Positions 48,294 to 59,840 of a stretch of DNA of 64,000 nucleotides are shown one piece after another. The position numbers were made by a program, and so were the translations under genes. This DNA comes from Planotetraspora thailandica. Its GTDB lineage: Bacteria > Actinomycetota > Actinomycetes > Streptosporangiales > Streptosporangiaceae. Location: the NCBI RefSeq assembly GCF_016863335.1, contig NZ_BOOR01000038.1:85606-149605 (forward strand), written 5' to 3'. Position 1 is the first letter of the stretch, and each line of letters begins with the position of its first letter. Under the pieces are notes generated by a model. The model saw only the letters and a program-made list of their open reading frames with translations, was not told the origin of the DNA and made no database searches.

Positions 48294-49649
48294 CTATCCG
48301 GTAAGGGCGGAGTGTCGGTTTTGATGGCGTTTTCTCAACGCGACCTCGATCTGCCGTTCCATGATCCGTGCGCGTTCATGATCTCCTTGCCTGGCGCTCG
48401 TCGCCGCGAGATTCCTGACAACCGTGAGTACGGCTTCCGCGACATCGGCGAGTTGCGTTTCCCGCGACCAGGTCTCGCTCATCGGATCGAGGCCGAGGAC
48501 ATCGAGCATGGCCCGCACGGAACGGCATTTCCGAGCGGCCTCGTCCCGGGCTCCCGCATCCAGGGCGGTGTTGCCTTCGCCCACCGCGGCGTGCACTACG
48601 GAAAGGGCCGAGGACACGTTCAGGTCGTTGTCCATGGCTTCGCTGAACTGAGCGGGAAGCTCCGAGCCGAGGTCCGCGCCGACCCGCAGCACGAACCGCT
48701 CGATCCGCCGGTAGGCGACCGCCGCCTCCTCCACCGCGTCGACCGAGAATTCGACGGGAGACCGATAGTGCGCCGAGGCGAGGTAATAACGCAGCTCCGC
48801 GGGGCGAATTCGATCGAGCAACTCCCTGATCGCCAGCGGGTTGCGCACGTGTTTGCGAATCTTCTCACCCCGGTGGGTGACCGGGCCGTTATGCAGCCAG
48901 AAACGTGCGAACGAGTGGCCCGCGGCTTGTGACTGGGCCATTTCGTTCTCGTGGTGGGGGAATATCAGATTGGCGCCGCCGCCATGGATGTCGAATTCTT
49001 CGCCGAGATATTTCCGGGCCATCGCGGAGCATTCCAGATGCCATCCTGGGCGGCCTTCCCCCCATGGCGCCGACCAAATGGGCTCGCCCGGTTTCGCGCG
49101 TTTCCACAAGGCGAAGTCGCGGGGGTCGCGCTTTCCCCATTCGTTTTCCTCGGTGACCCTCACGTGCGCGGCCTGCTGCCGCGACAACGATCCGTAATCA
49201 GGGTAGGAGTCGACCGCGAAGTACACGTTCCCGTCGGACTCGTAGGCGTGCCCGGCGGCGACGAGCTGCTCGATCATCTCGATCATCTCGGGGATGTGGC
49301 CGGTCGCCCGGGGCTCCACACTGGGCGGAAGGCAGCCGAGCGCCGCGTACGCGCGGGCGAACGACCGATACACCGAGCCGGTGATGCGCCACCACGGCGT
49401 GCCCTCGGAAAGGGACCGGCTGATGATTTTGTCTTCGATGTCGGTTACATTCCTGCATAACAGGACCTTGAGTCCGTTGCTTTTCAACCACCGGTGGAGA
49501 ACGTCGAAACTCACCTGTGATCTGATCTGCCCCACATGGGGCGGGACGACGACGGTCGGGCCGCAGAGATAAATCGATACCCTTCCGGGAATTCGAGGGG
49601 TGAAATCGCGGACCATGCGACGACGTGTATCGTAAAGGCGAAGTCCCAC
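48294..49649 (-). CDS. Cysteinyl-tRNA-synthetase-like protein with altered signature motifs
   Basis: 451 residues, close to normal CysRS length. The zinc ligands are conserved: Cys in YLCGPTV (about 29), Cys in WHLECSAMA (about 211), and His/Glu in FPHHENE. The [22 protein letters not shown] core is CysRS-type. But the first ATP motif HIGH reads HVGQ, and KMSKS reads KIRKH, so the class I catalytic signatures are lost. Codon choice looks less GC-biased than in neighbours. GTG 49649 has TACCCT seven bases upstream. It may be a second CysRS (resistant or regulatory variant) or a Cys-ligase of another pathway such as MshC-like chemistry; no biosynthetic cluster was seen around it. Confidence 0.8.
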   Translation of the reverse strand: MGLRLYDTRRRMVRDFTPRIPGRVSIYLCGPTVVVPPHVGQIRSQVSFDVLHRWLKSNGLKVLLCRNVTDIEDKIISRSLSEGTPWWRITGSVYRSFARAYAALGCLPPSVEPRATGHIPEMIEMIEQLVAAGHAYESDGNVYFAVDSYPDYGSLSRQQAAHVRVTEENEWGKRDPRDFALWKRAKPGEPIWSAPWGEGRPGWHLECSAMARKYLGEEFDIHGGGANLIFPHHENEMAQSQAAGHSFARFWLHNGPVTHRGEKIRKHVRNPLAIRELLDRIRPAELRYYLASAHYRSPVEFSVDAVEEAAVAYRRIERFVLRVGADLGSELPAQFSEAMDNDLNVSSALSVVHAAVGEGNTALDAGARDEAARKCRSVRAMLDVLGLDPMSETWSRETQLADVAEAVLTVVRNLAATSARQGDHERARIMERQIEVALRKRHQNRHSALTG

Positions 49650-49656
49650 CTATCCG

Positions 49657-49662
49657 AGGGTA
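49657..49662 (-). promoter_or_regulatory. -10 box of leaderless CysRS-like gene
   Basis: TACCCT on the minus strand, ending seven bases before GTG 49649, no good RBS. Confidence 0.45.
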
Positions 49663-49761
49663 AGCGACTAATCCGCTCGCTGTCGATACCGGCCCGCGGG
49701 TGCACATCACGAAATGCTGATTGTGAGGCGCGCGTAACGGGGAATAATCGGGCGGTGCCCG

Positions 49762-50493
49762 GTGGTTCGTCCGGACATGGAGCCGACAACCCGAGGTCGT
49801 GTCCGTGTCGAGACGACGGCCAAGCGCGTGCGCACCTATGCAGACGGGCGGCCGGTGGCCGACACCACCCGCGCCCTCCTGGTCTGGGAGAACCCACACT
49901 TCCCGACGTATTACTTCCCGCTCGACGATGTCGAGACCGGCGAGCTGAAGCAGACGGGGAAGACCAAGCACTCGCCGAGCAGGGGCGACGGAGCCCTGCA
50001 CGACGTGGCCGGCAGGCCGGACGCCGCCCTCGTCTACGGCGACGACGCCCCGCTGGAGGAGATCCGCGGGCACGTCCGCTTCGACTGGGACGCCATGGAC
50101 GCCTGGTTCGAGGAGGACGAGGAGGTCTTCTACCACGCCCGCGACCCGTACACCCGGGTGGACATCCTCCCGAGTTCGCGGCACATCCGGGTGGAGATCG
50201 ACGGCGTCACGGTCGCCGACTCGCGGCGGGCGCGGATCCTGTTCGAGACGGGCCTGCGGCCGCGGTACTACCTGCCGAAGACCGACGTGCGGCTCGACCT
50301 GCTCACCCGCTCGGACACGGCGACGTTCTGCCCCTACAAGGGCCGGGCGGAGTACTGGTCGGTCGGGGAGGGCAAGGACCTCGTGTGGTCCTACCCCACG
50401 CCACTCCCGGAGAGCCAGAAGATCGCCGGACTGGTCTCCTTCTACAACGAGAAGCTGGACATCTACGTGGACGGCGTTCTCGAGGAGCGCTGA
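49762..50493 (+). CDS. DUF427 protein (two domains)
   Basis: 243 residues from GTG 49762; ATG 49777 is an equally good candidate. Two DUF427 modules: the first centred on RVRTYADGRPVADTTRALL and YYFPLDDV, the second on RHIRVEIDGVTVADSRRARILFETGL, PRYYLPKTDV and CPYKGRAEYWSV. DUF427 is a small beta-barrel of unknown reaction, common in actinobacteria. No signal peptide or membrane segment. The gene is monocistronic and convergent with the VapC-like gene. Confidence 0.88.
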   Translation: MVRPDMEPTTRGRVRVETTAKRVRTYADGRPVADTTRALLVWENPHFPTYYFPLDDVETGELKQTGKTKHSPSRGDGALHDVAGRPDAALVYGDDAPLEEIRGHVRFDWDAMDAWFEEDEEVFYHARDPYTRVDILPSSRHIRVEIDGVTVADSRRARILFETGLRPRYYLPKTDVRLDLLTRSDTATFCPYKGRAEYWSVGEGKDLVWSYPTPLPESQKIAGLVSFYNEKLDIYVDGVLEER

Positions 50494-50523
50494 CCGGCGG
50501 CCGGGGCCACGGGCGGTCGGCTG

Positions 50524-50946
50524 TCAAAGCTGCAGGTCGAATGGGTTGATGACGGACACGCCCGTGCCGGCGAAATCTTTCGTGTTCCGGCTCACGAGGG
50601 TCCAGCCGTTCACGCGGGCTGTCGCGGCGATCAGCCCGTCTGCGGTCGGGAGCGTTCGTACAGCGTTCAGCCGCCCCCATTCCTCGGCCACTTCGGCTGT
50701 TATGGGAGCGATGCGATCGTTGAACTGGCGATGGAGGGCGTGCAGCCAGCGTTCCAGGGCGGCAGCCTGGATGGGATCACTACGTCTACGCGTCTCGACT
50801 CCACAGCGGATCTGTCCGACGGTAAGACTGCTGAGGTGGAGGGTGGGTCCGTGCGCCGCACCGATCCAGTCCTTGACCAGAGCGCTGCCGTTCCGTTTCC
50901 TTGCTTCAGAGACCACGTTGGTGTCAAGGAGGTAGCCGGTGGTCAT
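50524..50946 (-). CDS. PIN-domain toxin (VapC-like)
   Basis: 140 residues. Acidic active-site positions of PIN ribonucleases are visible: LLDTNVVSE (Asp7), the Glu/Gln-rich middle, TADGLIAATARVNGWTLVSRNTKDF (Asp near 101 and 119). VapC toxins cleave tRNA or rRNA in a metal-dependent way and are neutralised by the cognate antitoxin. Its start overlaps the antitoxin stop (single-base overlap at 50946), typical of toxin-antitoxin operons. Confidence 0.9.
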   Translation of the reverse strand: MTTGYLLDTNVVSEARKRNGSALVKDWIGAAHGPTLHLSSLTVGQIRCGVETRRRSDPIQAAALERWLHALHRQFNDRIAPITAEVAEEWGRLNAVRTLPTADGLIAATARVNGWTLVSRNTKDFAGTGVSVINPFDLQL

Positions 50947-51197
50947 CAGCCGAGGTCCACCCCTCGGGGCAGGTCCCGATTCCGGGGGAACTCGACGTCA
51001 TCGCTCCAGTCTGGATCGGTGAGGAGAAACCGGCTGAAGTCGGGTGAGTCTTCTCGGAGCCTGCGATATTCGGCGATGTCGATGACGACGGCCACCTCTT
51101 CCCCGTGACGGGTGACGATTTGGGGACCTTCGTCGAGGGCGCGGCGCACGACCTCGCTGAAACGCTGTTTCGCCTCTTGCACCTGCCACGCGGTCAT
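50946..51197 (-). CDS. Phd/YefM-type antitoxin
   Basis: 83 residues. The N-terminal Phd/YefM fold (WQVQEAKQRFSEVVRRALDEGPQIVTRHGEEVAVVIDIAEYRRL, spanning residues 4-47) binds DNA, and the acidic/aromatic C-terminal tail (SPDFSRFLLTDPDWSDDVEF) should wrap the toxin. RBS GGAG sets ATG 51197. The operon promoter overlaps a perfect dyad at 51211-51226, so autoregulation is likely. Confidence 0.92.
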   Translation of the reverse strand: MTAWQVQEAKQRFSEVVRRALDEGPQIVTRHGEEVAVVIDIAEYRRLREDSPDFSRFLLTDPDWSDDVEFPRNRDLPRGVDLG

Positions 51198-51210
51198 CGG
51201 AGCTCCTGTC

Positions 51211-51231
51211 TGGTCTGTCTAGACCACGATA
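51211..51231 (-). promoter_or_regulatory. Toxin-antitoxin operator and -10 box
   Basis: TGGTCT-gtct-AGACCA (51211-51226), a perfect inverted repeat, lies just downstream of a minus-strand -10-like TATCGT (51226-51231), so bound antitoxin would cover the transcription start. Confidence 0.6.
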
Positions 51232-51269
51232 ACCGCGGGCGGCGGCAGGCGTCAGCGCCTTTTGGCAGG

Positions 51270-51554
51270 TCAGCGACGGATCACGTGGAGGACGCTGGCG
51301 ATCCGCTCGGCCGCGGTGACCACGTCGGAGGCGTGGCCGATCCGGCCGGCCCACGAGAGCCAGTACCACCACTCGCCGTCGTTGGCGTCGGAGGCCAGGA
51401 CGTCCTCGGCCATGGCGGGGGCCATGGGGTTGATCACGCGCAGGCGGGGATAGAGCCCTGCCGGCGCGCTCAGCCGCACCTGGAACGAATGGGCCTCCAG
51501 CTGGGCGGCGAGCCGCTCCAGATGGTCCATCGCCTCGCTGCGATCTGCCGTCAT
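51270..51554 (-). CDS. Small hypothetical protein
   Basis: 94 residues from ATG 51554, set by GGAGG five bases upstream; the frame runs further without an RBS. The chain (AMDHLERLAAQLEAHSFQVRLSA, then WWYWLSWAGRIG and VVTAAERIASVLHVIRR) appears to be a compact alpha/beta protein with no signal peptide or Cys. The pattern resembles small proteins that accompany XRE-type regulators in actinobacteria. It is divergent from the XRE-TPR gene. I do not recognise a named family. Confidence 0.75.
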   Translation of the reverse strand: MTADRSEAMDHLERLAAQLEAHSFQVRLSAPAGLYPRLRVINPMAPAMAEDVLASDANDGEWWYWLSWAGRIGHASDVVTAAERIASVLHVIRR

Positions 51555-51792
51555 GGTGGCCTCCGGTGGGCGTCGGTACCTTTCACCGGAAAGCCTGAAC
51601 CCGAGCAGACCTACCGGCAATCGGCCCGATTCCACGAAACCGTGCAATAACCAGGGAATTCATCGACATTCCGTGGAACATCCTCGGGTCCCTGGCCACG
51701 AACACATAACGGTGCCGGGGGTTGGGTGCCGACCGGTTTACGTTTGGGAAATATCCGTAACGAGCGACACTCCGATTGCGGGGGGCACGTAC

Positions 51793-53235
51793 ATGGCCCG
51801 AGGAGAACACTCACCCGCTTGCGCCCGTCGCTGGCGTGAGCAGGCGGAGGTCCGTCAGTGGACGCTGTGGCAGACGGTCCAGGCCATTCACGGATGTTGT
51901 GGTGTCAGCCTGCTCAAGGCTCACCGGCTCGGCCGGGGCTGGTCCGCCCGGCAGGCGATCGAAGAGCTGGAATTCCTCTGTGAGCAGCAGTCCCTCGGGC
52001 TGCCGCGCGCCAGCATCGACCTGCTGAACGCCTGGGAGAACAACCGGGCCCGTCCCCGCCCCCAGACGATCGACCTGCTGGCCCGCCTCTACAAGGCCAA
52101 CGCCGTACGGCTGGGCCTGGCGGCCGACTACTGCGAGGACACGGGCGGGCAGAAGGTCGTGGTGGTCGGCCCCGGGCAGGCCGACGAGGCCGTCCATCTG
52201 GACGATCTCGCGGGTGACGACACCGAGCGGAGGGCGCTGTTCCACCAGGCAATGCTCCTCGGCACCCCGAACGGGCGGTTCTTCGCCGAGGTGGAGGGCA
52301 CCCGGCACGACGTGGACCGCACCCTGGCCGCCGGATCGGTGACCGAGGACCAGCTCGACCGGCTCGACGAGCAGGTGCTGCGCTACCGGCGGGAGTACAT
52401 GACCACCCCGCCGATGCCGATGCTCTGCCGGGTCATGCTGGAGATCTCCGACGTGCGCAAGCTCAGCGGCAGCCGGCAGCCCTCCTCGGTGCAGCGCCGC
52501 CTGCTGACCGCGATGACCATGCTGTCGCTGCTGTCGGCCGACGCGCTGATGAAGCTCGGGGACACCCGCCAGGCCCACTCCTGGTACGGCACGGCCCGCG
52601 CCGCCTCCGACGACGTCGGCGACCTGCGGCTACGCGCGCTCGTCCGGGCGCAGCAGACGATGCTGCTCTACTACTACGGCGACCTCAACGAGACCGTGCG
52701 CCTGGCCAGGGAGGCCCGGATGCTGGCAGGCTCGGCCCCGAGCTCTCCGGCCGCCCTCGCGGCGGCGGCCGAGGCCAGGGCGCTGGCCCGGATGGGAGAC
52801 GGCAAGGCCGCCAGGCTTGCCCTGGCCGAGGCCGAGCAGATCTTCGCCAGGATGCGCGGCATGAGCCAGGACGACCTGGCCTTCGTCTTCACCGAGAAGC
52901 GGATGAAGTTCTACCGGACCGGGACGTTGATCGAACTCGGCGACGCCGAGGAGATCCAGAGCCTCGACACCTCTCCGGGTTTCCACACGATCGACCCCGC
53001 CCTGATCCAGCTCGACCAGGCCAGCCATCTGGCCAGGCACGGAGATCACGAGGAGGCGTGCCGCATCGCGGCGGAGGCGCTGCGACAGGTGCCGGCCGAG
53101 CATCGCACCTCGATCGTCGTCACCCGGGCCAAGGCTCTGCTGGCCGACGTCGATCCGCAACTGGCGTCCGTACGGCATCTGCGGCAGGTGCTCGCGGAGT
53201 CGTCGCCGCGGCTCGCGCTGGACAGCCGACTGTGA
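51793..53235 (+). CDS. XRE-type regulator with TPR-like C-terminus
   Basis: 480 residues from ATG 51793 with a G-run upstream. The N-terminal ~100 residues form a helix-turn-helix domain (RQAIEELEFLCEQQSLGLPRASIDLLNAWENNRARPRPQTIDLLARLYK spans the region), related to the Cro/C1 type. The remaining ~350 residues consist of paired helices similar to TPR repeats (DLRLRALVRAQQTMLLYYYGDLNETVRLAREARML). This architecture is frequent in actinomycetes, where the C-terminal part binds peptides or partners. An APH-type kinase gene follows after seven bases and is likely cotranscribed. Confidence 0.85.
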   Translation: MARGEHSPACARRWREQAEVRQWTLWQTVQAIHGCCGVSLLKAHRLGRGWSARQAIEELEFLCEQQSLGLPRASIDLLNAWENNRARPRPQTIDLLARLYKANAVRLGLAADYCEDTGGQKVVVVGPGQADEAVHLDDLAGDDTERRALFHQAMLLGTPNGRFFAEVEGTRHDVDRTLAAGSVTEDQLDRLDEQVLRYRREYMTTPPMPMLCRVMLEISDVRKLSGSRQPSSVQRRLLTAMTMLSLLSADALMKLGDTRQAHSWYGTARAASDDVGDLRLRALVRAQQTMLLYYYGDLNETVRLAREARMLAGSAPSSPAALAAAAEARALARMGDGKAARLALAEAEQIFARMRGMSQDDLAFVFTEKRMKFYRTGTLIELGDAEEIQSLDTSPGFHTIDPALIQLDQASHLARHGDHEEACRIAAEALRQVPAEHRTSIVVTRAKALLADVDPQLASVRHLRQVLAESSPRLALDSRL

Positions 53236-53242
53236 GCGGGGC

Positions 53243-54148
53243 GTGAAAGCCATGGGCCGGACGCTGGCCGAAGAGGCGTTCGGCCTGCTGCACGAGGTGT
53301 GCGGCGAGCTGGGAGTGGACGCGCAGGGCGCGCGGCTGCTGCGCCTGCGCAGCAACGCCGTCTTCAAGCTCCGCGGCGAGATGGTCGTGCGGATCGCGAC
53401 CGCCCCCGACGCGCTCACCCGGCTGCCCGTGGTGCTGGCGGTCGCCCGCTGGCTCGCCGACCGGGGCTTCCCGACGGTGCGTCCGGTGGACGAGATCCCG
53501 GGCCAGCCGCTCGTCTACGGAGATCGGGCGATCACCTTCTGGCGTTATGTGCCCTCCCGGGGCCGCCCGACCACGCGGGAGCTCGGCAGGGTGCTGCACA
53601 ATCTGCACCGGGAGCCGGTGCCGCCGATGGGCCTGCGCCGGCTCACCGACCCGTTGTCGGAGGTCAGGCATGCCGTGGAGCATCGGGCGGAGGTGCTGAC
53701 CCCTGGGCAGCGGGCCTGGCTGAGAGATCGGATCGAGGAGCTCACCGACCGCTGGGGAGACCTGGAGACCGGGCCGCCGGTGCTGCTGCACGGTGACGCG
53801 TGGATCGACAACCTGCTGCGCTGCCAGGACGGCCACGTGGTGCTGCTCGACTGGGACGGCGTCGCGGTCGGCCCCCGCGAGTGGGATCTCGTCCACACCT
53901 ACCACGGCCAGCGACGGTTCGGGCTGTCGGCCGACGACGTGGACGACTTCGCCCGGGCGTACGGCTCGGACCTGCGGTTGTGGCCCGGCTACGGAACCCT
54001 GATGGAGGTCAGGGACATGTACGCCGTCGGCATCCACATCCGGAATGCCCTGGGGGACCCGTTCTCCCGTCAGGAACTGCCCCGCAGGCTCGACTCCCTG
54101 ACCCGTGGAGACGGACACGCCCGGTGGTACATGGCTTCGCCCGCATAG
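53243..54148 (+). CDS. Aminoglycoside phosphotransferase-fold kinase
   Basis: 301 residues from GTG 53243, or ATG 53252. The APH/choline kinase fold is shown by the catalytic loop LLHGDAWIDNLL (His-Gly-Asp-x4-Asn) and the metal site LLDWDGVAVGPREWDLVH. Such proteins phosphorylate aminoglycosides, choline, hydroxyl-bearing metabolites or macrolides; this copy lacks resistance-gene context, so an endogenous small molecule is more likely. It begins seven bases after the regulator stop, in the same operon. Confidence 0.88.
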   Translation: MKAMGRTLAEEAFGLLHEVCGELGVDAQGARLLRLRSNAVFKLRGEMVVRIATAPDALTRLPVVLAVARWLADRGFPTVRPVDEIPGQPLVYGDRAITFWRYVPSRGRPTTRELGRVLHNLHREPVPPMGLRRLTDPLSEVRHAVEHRAEVLTPGQRAWLRDRIEELTDRWGDLETGPPVLLHGDAWIDNLLRCQDGHVVLLDWDGVAVGPREWDLVHTYHGQRRFGLSADDVDDFARAYGSDLRLWPGYGTLMEVRDMYAVGIHIRNALGDPFSRQELPRRLDSLTRGDGHARWYMASPA

Positions 54149-54360
54149 GTGTTCGGCGATCCGGGTAGGTTCCGGATAGGCTGCTGGAGTTGCAGCGGTG
54201 ATTCTGGATCGTGTTTTAGCCAAAAGCACACTCGAGAATCTCCCGGCAGCGGGCGTGCTTGCTTTTCCTGCGTGATACGCGGATGCAGCGTAAGGGTCCG
54301 CTGAGCAGCCCTGTGTCGCCGACCTGGTGACATGGTGAGGCTCCCGTAAAGGAGAAGCAG
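54149..54360 (+). other. Intergenic region and likely leader of cold-shock gene
   Basis: No ORF with an RBS was found. The stretch is less GC-rich than its surroundings and includes GTGTTTTAGCC and several short inverted repeats. Cold-shock genes often have a long structured 5' leader, so much of this may be transcribed. Promoter positions could not be fixed. Confidence 0.4.
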
Positions 54361-54564
54361 TTGTCTGAAGGCACCGTCAAGTGGTTCAACGCCGAAAAGG
54401 GCTTCGGGTTCATCGCTCCGGACGACGGTACCCCTGACGTGTTCGTTCACTACTCGGCGATCACCTCAAGTGGTTACCGGAGCCTGGACGAGAACCAGCG
54501 CGTCAGTTTCGTGACCGTTCAGGGCGCGAAGGGTCCGCAGGCCGAGCAGGTCACGCCCCTCTAG
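54361..54564 (+). CDS. Cold-shock protein (CspA family)
   Basis: 67 residues, one OB-fold cold-shock domain. RNP1 KGFGFI (residues 13-18) and RNP2 VFVHYSAI (about 27-34) are intact; [12 protein letters not shown] opens the domain. It binds single-stranded RNA/DNA and acts as an RNA chaperone. The start is TTG, with AAAGGAG eight bases upstream, the standard start seen for many actinobacterial csp genes. A terminator follows at 54621-54652. Confidence 0.96.
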   Translation: MSEGTVKWFNAEKGFGFIAPDDGTPDVFVHYSAITSSGYRSLDENQRVSFVTVQGAKGPQAEQVTPL

Positions 54565-54620
54565 GCTCGGGAGAAGGCTCGATCATCGGGCTGCGTTTCG
54601 AGCTCGACATATCGATGGTT

Positions 54621-54652
54621 CGGGCCCGCACCGCTTCGGTGGTGCGGGTCCG
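54621..54652 (+). terminator. Terminator of cold-shock gene
   Basis: A 12-base stem (54621-54632 with 54641-54652, one G-T wobble) and an 8-base loop, followed by GAATGTTTT. It lies 56 bases after the csp stop. Confidence 0.8.
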
Positions 54653-54691
54653 AATGTTTTGCCCAGCTTTTGCCGGGCAGTCGGAACGCCC

Positions 54692-56395
54692 ATGAGGCTG
54701 AGCGTCACGTCCGATCTCTGGTGGAAGAACGCGGTCGTCTATTGTCTCGACATCGAGACGTTCGCCGACGGAGACGGCGACGGGATCGGTGATTTCCAGG
54801 GGGCCATCCAGCACATCGACCATCTGGACACGATGGGCGTCACCTGCGTGTGGCTTATGCCGTTCTTTCCCACGCCGGACTGCGACGACGGCTACGACAT
54901 CACCGATTTCTACAGCGTGGATCCGAGACTGGGCACGCTCGGTGATTTCGTCGAATTCATGCGGGTCGCCAGAGACCGAGGGATCCGGGTGATCGCCGAC
55001 CTCGTCGTCAACCACACCTCCGACCGTCATCCGTGGTTCCTGGACGCCAGGTCGAGCAGGGACTCCCGCCACCGCGACTGGTACATCTGGTCCGACGTGC
55101 CGGAGCCCGACGACCCCAAGGGCATCGTCTTCCCCGACAAGGAGACCAGCCTGTGGGAGCTGGACGAGAAGACGGGCCAGTACTACTTCCACCGCTTCTA
55201 CCGTTTTCAGCCCGACCTCAACACCTCCAACCCGGAGGTGCGCGACGAGATCGCCCGGATCCTCGGGTTCTGGATGGAGCTGGGCCTGTCCGGATTCCGG
55301 GTCGACGCCGTGCCGTTCCTGGTGGAACAGGTCGCCGACGACGGCGGGGACAAGCTGCCCGACCCGCACGAGTTCTTCGCCGGCCTGCGGGCCTTCATGA
55401 ACCGCCGGGACGGCTCGGCCGCCCTGCTCGGCGAGGTGAACCTGCCCTACGACGACCTGGTGAAGTACTTCGGCAACGCGCTCGGCAACGAGATCACCAT
55501 GTGCTTCGACTTCATCGGCATGCAGAACATGTACCTCTCGCTGGCCCGCGGGGACGCCCGGCCGCTGGCCGCCGCGCTCAGGGACCGGCCCCGCCCGCCC
55601 AAGGACTGCCATTGGGCGACCTTCGTCCGTAACCACGACGAGCTCACGCTGGACAAGCTGGACGACGCCGAGCGCAAGGAGATCTTCGCCGCCTTCGGCC
55701 CCGACGAGGCCATGCAGCTGTACGGCAGGGGCCTGCGCCGGCGCCTGCCGACGATGCTCGGCGGCGACCAGGACCGGATCAAGATGGTCTACAGCCTGTT
55801 GTTCTCCCTTCCGGGCACCCCGGTCCTCTTCTACGGGGAGGAGATCGGCATGGGGGAGAACCCGGAGCTTGAAGGCAGGCAGGCCGTACGCACCCCGATG
55901 CAGTGGACCCCCCACCGCAATGGCGGATTCAGCACGGCCGACCCCTCGAAGATCCGCAATGCGATGCCCTCGGGGGACTACGGCCCGGAGAACGTCAACG
56001 TCAGCGCGCAGCAGCGTAACCCCGGTTCCCTGCTGAGCTGGATCTCCCGGCTGATCCGCCACTACCGCGAGTGTCCCGAGCTGGCCTGGGGCGACTACAC
56101 CGTGTTGGACTACACCGTGCTGGACGGGGGGGCCGACGCCGTGCTCGCCCACCGGGCCGACGCGGACGGCCAGACCGTCGTCGCCGTGCACAACTTCGGT
56201 GAGGAGGAGGCAGAGGTGGAGATCGTCCTGGACGACCTGGACTCCTCCACCGTGCTGACCGACCTGCTCGTCGACGGAACCGTGAAGATCTCCGGCGACG
56301 GGCGCGCGCGGTTCGGTGTCGGCCGGTACGGCTGCCGATGGTTCCGGGCCTCCACCCCCGAGACGGCACCGGCGGATTCGGCCGACGCATCCTAG
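54692..56395 (+). CDS. GH13 alpha-amylase family enzyme, trehalose-synthase-like
   Basis: 567 residues from ATG 54692. The (beta/alpha)8 barrel motifs are intact: VIADLVVNHTS (101-111), GFRVDAVPF with nucleophile Asp205, GEV with acid/base Glu248, and FVRNHDELT with Asp316. Overall layout (YCLDIETFADGDGDGIGDF, GGFSTADPS) is closest to trehalose synthase/maltose isomerase-type GH13 enzymes, but a maltokinase or GlgE partner gene is not adjacent. The C-terminal ~110 residues form the usual beta domain; DYTVLDYTVLDGG in this region is encoded by a 15-base tandem duplication (56093-56122). Substrate specificity is not fixed. Confidence 0.9.
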   Translation: MRLSVTSDLWWKNAVVYCLDIETFADGDGDGIGDFQGAIQHIDHLDTMGVTCVWLMPFFPTPDCDDGYDITDFYSVDPRLGTLGDFVEFMRVARDRGIRVIADLVVNHTSDRHPWFLDARSSRDSRHRDWYIWSDVPEPDDPKGIVFPDKETSLWELDEKTGQYYFHRFYRFQPDLNTSNPEVRDEIARILGFWMELGLSGFRVDAVPFLVEQVADDGGDKLPDPHEFFAGLRAFMNRRDGSAALLGEVNLPYDDLVKYFGNALGNEITMCFDFIGMQNMYLSLARGDARPLAAALRDRPRPPKDCHWATFVRNHDELTLDKLDDAERKEIFAAFGPDEAMQLYGRGLRRRLPTMLGGDQDRIKMVYSLLFSLPGTPVLFYGEEIGMGENPELEGRQAVRTPMQWTPHRNGGFSTADPSKIRNAMPSGDYGPENVNVSAQQRNPGSLLSWISRLIRHYRECPELAWGDYTVLDYTVLDGGADAVLAHRADADGQTVVAVHNFGEEEAEVEIVLDDLDSSTVLTDLLVDGTVKISGDGRARFGVGRYGCRWFRASTPETAPADSADAS

Positions 56396-56467
56396 GGGGA
56401 GCCTCAGGGACCGGTCCGGTAGATCTCCGATGGGCCGTGATCCGCCTCGTCGCCACAGTGATGAGGC

Positions 56468-59035
<2,568 letters not shown>

Positions 59036-59039
<4 letters not shown>

Positions 59040-59632
59040 GGAGAGTCCTCTCTCGTGATGCTCAGCCGTACGAGGGGTCGTGACCGGACGGCATCCAGAA
59101 ACGGATCTTCATCGGTGGATTCCCAGACGGCGCGAGCCACACGGCGGATGTTCACTTCCCTGCCAAGTCGCCGCTCTGCTCTCCGCGCCGCGTCATAAAG
59201 GTCATCCTCATCCGCGTCGCCTACGGCGATCACATCGATGTCTCTGGGGACGCCGCCCGGCTCCCCGCTGTAGCGCGCGGCCCACGACCCGTATATGTAA
59301 GCGTCTTCCAAGCCGGGGATGCCGACGAGAAGATCGGGCAATACCGCTGTCGGGCCGTAGGTGAGCGCCAGGAGCTCCGTCAAGGGGCGGGCGATCGGAG
59401 TCTCCGTAGCGGCACTGACGAACCGTAGATTGCCCATCCGGCGGTCGTTGACGAGTCCGGCGTCGGCCAGCCGGTCGACCTCCCGGGTCACGCTCGCAGG
59501 GGAGACCTTGAACCTCCTCGCCAGCTCCACCTGCGGATATTCCTCCCCTGGATGGAGGAAGAGCCAGGCCAGCAATTCCCCCTGGAAGGCTGAGCGAAGC
59601 AGAGGCAACAGCGCAGGGGGCGGTTGTTTCAT
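59036..59632 (-). CDS. HTH and nucleotidyltransferase (MNT-like) protein
   Basis: 198 residues from ATG 59632. Residues ~20-75 form a MarR/ArsR-like winged helix (VELARRFKVSPASVTREVDRLADAGLV); residues ~105-190 hold a minimal nucleotidyltransferase core with GSWAARYSGEP and DIDVIAVGDAD (the GSx-n-DxD motif). Such HTH-NTase proteins can be antitoxins, often adenylylating the partner HEPN toxin. TATGTT ends seven bases before the ATG and a perfect palindrome straddles it, so the gene is probably leaderless and autoregulated. A 37-codon ORF is coupled downstream. Confidence 0.8.
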
Positions 59633-59645
59633 AACCTGAAACATA
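59625..59645 (-). promoter_or_regulatory. Autoregulatory palindrome over start codon
   Basis: TGTTTCA-taacc-TGAAACA (59625-59643), a perfect inverted repeat, covers the ATG at 59630-59632. The -10-like TATGTT (59640-59645) ends seven bases upstream of the ATG. Confidence 0.6.
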
Positions 59646-59782
59646 GCTTGCAGGTTACGCAAGTTCCACGCCGCCCGCTATCGATTTCGTCACGTACGGC
59701 AATGGTGATCGATCAGATCGTGACCGGTCTTGATGGCGTCGCCTTCTGATCCCTCGCAGGTTTCTCGTCTTGCCTGCTGTAC

Positions 59783-59840
59783 TGCATGATCACGCGGAGG
59801 GGGGGTGGGATCACGCGGAGGGGGGTGGGGTCAGGCGGAG
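59783..59840. repeat. TGCATGATCACGC element with short tandem G-rich repeats
   Basis: TGCATGATCACGC at 59783-59795 followed by about three ~20-base units of the form TCACGCGGAGGGGGGTGGG. The last unit runs into the end of the CDF gene. The same leading word occurs in mocR at 10042. Confidence 0.65.

Noticed and set aside
59790..59840. Possible CRISPR-like array in G-rich repeats
   Set aside because: Units are tandem without spacers and no cas genes are present.
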